Assembly (NCBI GenBank): GCA_021229015.1
Contig: CM037783.1
Span: 53,084,904-53,148,903 of the forward strand
Reading direction: 5' to 3'
Length of the DNA: 64,000 nt
Source of the DNA: Solen grandis
Lineage: Eukaryota; Mollusca; Bivalvia; Adapedonta; Solenidae
The position numbers and the translations under genes were made by a program. The notes below the pieces were generated by a model, which was given only the letters and a program-made list of their open reading frames with translations, ran no database searches and was not told where the DNA came from. The stretch's first letter is position 1. Each line of letters opens with the position of its first letter. This document shows positions 61,733-64,000 of this stretch, in pieces.

Positions 61733-62982
61733 GTAAGAAAATTGTATTTATACACGATGATACACTGATGCACTATTCCTACTAGGACTTTTACCAAGTA
61801 CATGCAGATTATATGTACATTTGTATATATTGTTAACCTTTCCCTCATATACTCATTTTGACGCACTCAATAGGTACCACATAAAGCCTGATCTGCAGAA
61901 AACCACAGTTAAACCTTACCAAATTTAATTATAAAGTCCTCATTTCCAGACCACTGAGGAGCAGCAAACAGCATAAAACCTGATCAGCCTGCGAGTTACT
62001 CGCAGGCTGATCTGGTTTTATGCTGTTCGCATAGGTCTTTTCATGGTTTCTTCTATGAGGGAAAGGGTTAAATTAGCTGAGACTTATATTATTTTCCTTT
62101 TTAATTTCATGATTATGCCATATATGAGTCTGCAGTGATGTAAATCATCAACGTCATGATATAGTATGGTCATAATGTTTCAAGATATTATATTTTTTTG
62201 CGGTACTTAGGTTCGTGTTATCATGTTCTAAAAAAATGCCAAAACAGAGATGATCACCAACATATATATTTTTGATTACCTAGTGGCATGTAATGACTTA
62301 AGTTATCCCTCCCTTGTATGATTCCTGTAAGTGTAGCACATGGGTGCAGTACTATTCATCAATTACAAGTCCAGAGTAACAGGTCAGCAGGCTATTTGAG
62401 TATTTACCCAATAAATTTTGGCAAAAAAGCAAAAGTTTTCAGAATCATGGAGTAACTAAAAGCAAAACAACTTTTGAAAACTCAAAATATTGGTACTTGT
62501 ACATAAGATATACGGAATACCCGTTTCACATTATCAAAAACCCAATTTATTTAAAAGTCATAGGGTAAATTACCCATTTCATGAAAAAGTTACCTGTAGC
62601 TCTGCAAGTCTTTATTGTTAACATATGGAAGTGACGTGTGTCATTCTGGTAAGTGTGAAAAATGACCAACACTTAGTTGATGGGCTTCATTAACCAACTG
62701 TAAATTGGTCCTTGAGACTTCATAAATGGTTTATTCTAGTTCATATTTCGTTCCATCCATTCTTTGTTTAATTGCATCTTTTTTTATAATAAATGTAGAA
62801 CAAATTTTGCAGGGATCCCGAGACTTACTTTGCATAACACACTCATTTCTTTAGACCACATTCTGTCTATCATGACTGGACTAAAACAATAATGATTTGA
62901 TATTTATTATTTAGAATTTGTCAAGTATCATACATCAAGTAAAAACACAACTGTGATTAAAAATGTTTTTCTTATATTGAAG
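61733..62982 (+). other. C5orf22: C5orf22 homolog intron 4 (1,250 bp)
   Basis: GTAAGA donor and ATTGAAG acceptor. It contains TTAA MITE copy 7; the remainder (62072-62982) is AT-rich with nothing recognisable. Confidence 0.85.
61833..62071 (-). mobile_element. TTAA-flanked MITE, copy 7
   Basis: Reverse orientation, TTAA on both sides, complete palindrome. It lies in C5orf22 intron 4, 100 bases downstream of exon 4. Confidence 0.92.
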
Positions 62983-63086
62983 GACTTACAGAAGTGTGTT
63001 TTACAAAGAGAACAGCAGCTAAAGGAACTAAAAGAAGCTTTTCTCTCCATTGAAAAAGATCCAGAAGTGAAGCTGAATCCTGCAAG
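62983..63086 (+). CDS. C5orf22: UPF0489 / C5orf22 homolog, exon 5 (gene continues off window)
   Basis: It encodes residues 333-366: DLQKCVLQREQQLKELKEAF, LSIEKDPEVKLNPA, plus two bases. It is helical and charged, at the position of human [27 protein letters not shown]. The acceptor is TATTGAAG; the donor is AG|GTAAAT, phase 2. With human C5orf22 at about 440 residues, roughly the last fifth is beyond the right edge. Confidence 0.85.
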
Positions 63087-64000
63087 GTAAATGATCTGGA
63101 CTTCAATACTGATAACAATAGGAACAGAAGTCATAGACAGCTCCATTATGTCCCTTCTACAAAATCAAAAGTTTGACTGTAAAGGACTTATGCATGTTGA
63201 AACATCTTATTTAACAGAAAGTCCAGTATCTTTTTACATGCCTGAGTCACAGTGGCACAGTGGGGATATTCATCATCTAATGTGATAGCTCTAGTTGATG
63301 ATAGACACATTCAGGTTTCTGTGTCTGGTTGAACCCCGACAATTGAGTTGATTTCCAGCAGCATGTATTGTTTCAGTTCTTATATCTTGAAGATATTTGT
63401 CTACTGGAGTACAGTGCCTTAGGGCAGTACACTGCAGTATGTCACTATTTGTTGTGTTTACTGTGGTCACTATAGTCACTGCCAAGTTGCATCCTGACAG
63501 GAAGTCAGTTTTTCCTGACACCAATCTGGCAGGAAGTACTACTGATAAATAGTAAGGGATCTCAGAACTGGATAGAAAGATTTAGATGCGTTTTATGCCT
63601 CAACTTTAAAATGTAAATAATGCAGATGTGGAAGTGAAGACACACATAGGAAGTCCAGCCAAGAATCTGAGGACTGACTCTTGAATAGAAGGGTGTGTGT
63701 GCATACAGACGATTCAGAGTTTGATTTCAGCTCAGGAAGGAAGGGAGGAATTTACTGTTATGTATTTACAATTGTACATCTTCTTTTAGTTCCATTTTCA
63801 TGTTTACACTGGAGGGGACAATAGGTTTGCCCTCTGCCTGTCTGTATGTCCGGAAATCTGTATCCAGCGATAACTTAAGAACAGTTTAAAATAGTAATTT
63901 ATTATGAAACTTGGTATATGAATAGATGGCAGTATGGAGATTCTAAACATCACTTTGTTGTTTTTTTTTCTCAGACCAAAAGTCTGGTTGCTATGATAAA
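63087..64000 (+). other. C5orf22: C5orf22 homolog intron 5 (partial)
   Basis: No further exon was found. A pyrimidine tract and TTCTCAG at 63958-63974 look like an acceptor, but the following 26 bases in phase hit a stop (TGA) after seven codons. I do not call an exon there. Confidence 0.6.

Noticed and set aside
63958..64000. Further C5orf22 exon at the right edge
   Set aside because: The acceptor-like TTCTCAG is followed in phase by a stop after seven codons.

Overview
The window is animal nuclear DNA, most likely from a bivalve mollusc. It is AT-rich, short of genes, and has GT-AG introns of very different sizes. It is crowded with fragments of non-autonomous transposons, tRNA-derived SINE-like pieces, minisatellites and microsatellites. 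The bivalve call is an inference from the character of the repeats and from the two recognisable genes; nothing in the sequence names the species. One 100-base run of N (41709-41808) is a scaffold gap.

Only two genes are supported, and they lie head to head. On the minus strand is the 5' part of a VAT-1-like gene (synaptic vesicle membrane protein VAT-1 homolog, zeta-crystallin/quinone oxidoreductase family). Its exons are at 35501-35718 and about 1341-1470, joined in phase across an intron of about 34 kb. A small candidate first coding exon at 39725-39754 has a CACCATGG start context and joins in phase. The rest of the gene lies beyond the left edge. On the plus strand is the 5' part of the UPF0489/C5orf22 homolog, with five exons between 56916 and 63086 whose phases all agree. 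It runs off the right edge.

Layout: 1-1340 is probably VAT-1 intron 3 and holds an inverted-repeat element. 1471-35500 is VAT-1 intron 2, filled with transposon relics: five TTAA-flanked MITEs, two copies of an 830-bp hAT-like element, a Tc1 transposase relic, tandem repeats, and a 0.75-kb pyrimidine-rich minisatellite. 35719-39724 is the putative intron 1 and contains a fold-back element made of repeated CTCGTGGCCACGAG palindromes. 39755-56915 is intergenic, with SINE-like elements, a Penelope-like GIY-YIG relic and several hairpins. 56916-64000 is the C5orf22 homolog, whose introns contain a DNA element with iterated 15-bp termini, an antisense LINE relic, a 42-bp minisatellite and another TTAA MITE.

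The two genes have no evident functional link. VAT-1 is a NADPH-type oxidoreductase-fold protein of vesicle and outer mitochondrial membranes. C5orf22 is a conserved protein with arginase-like metal-ligand motifs. I found no CRISPR, operon or other prokaryote-type system. The less ordinary material is structural: the TTAA MITE family with palindrome deletions in two copies, the fold-back element, and two unrelated elements with iterated terminal motifs of GTTAC-N4/5-TGAC form.
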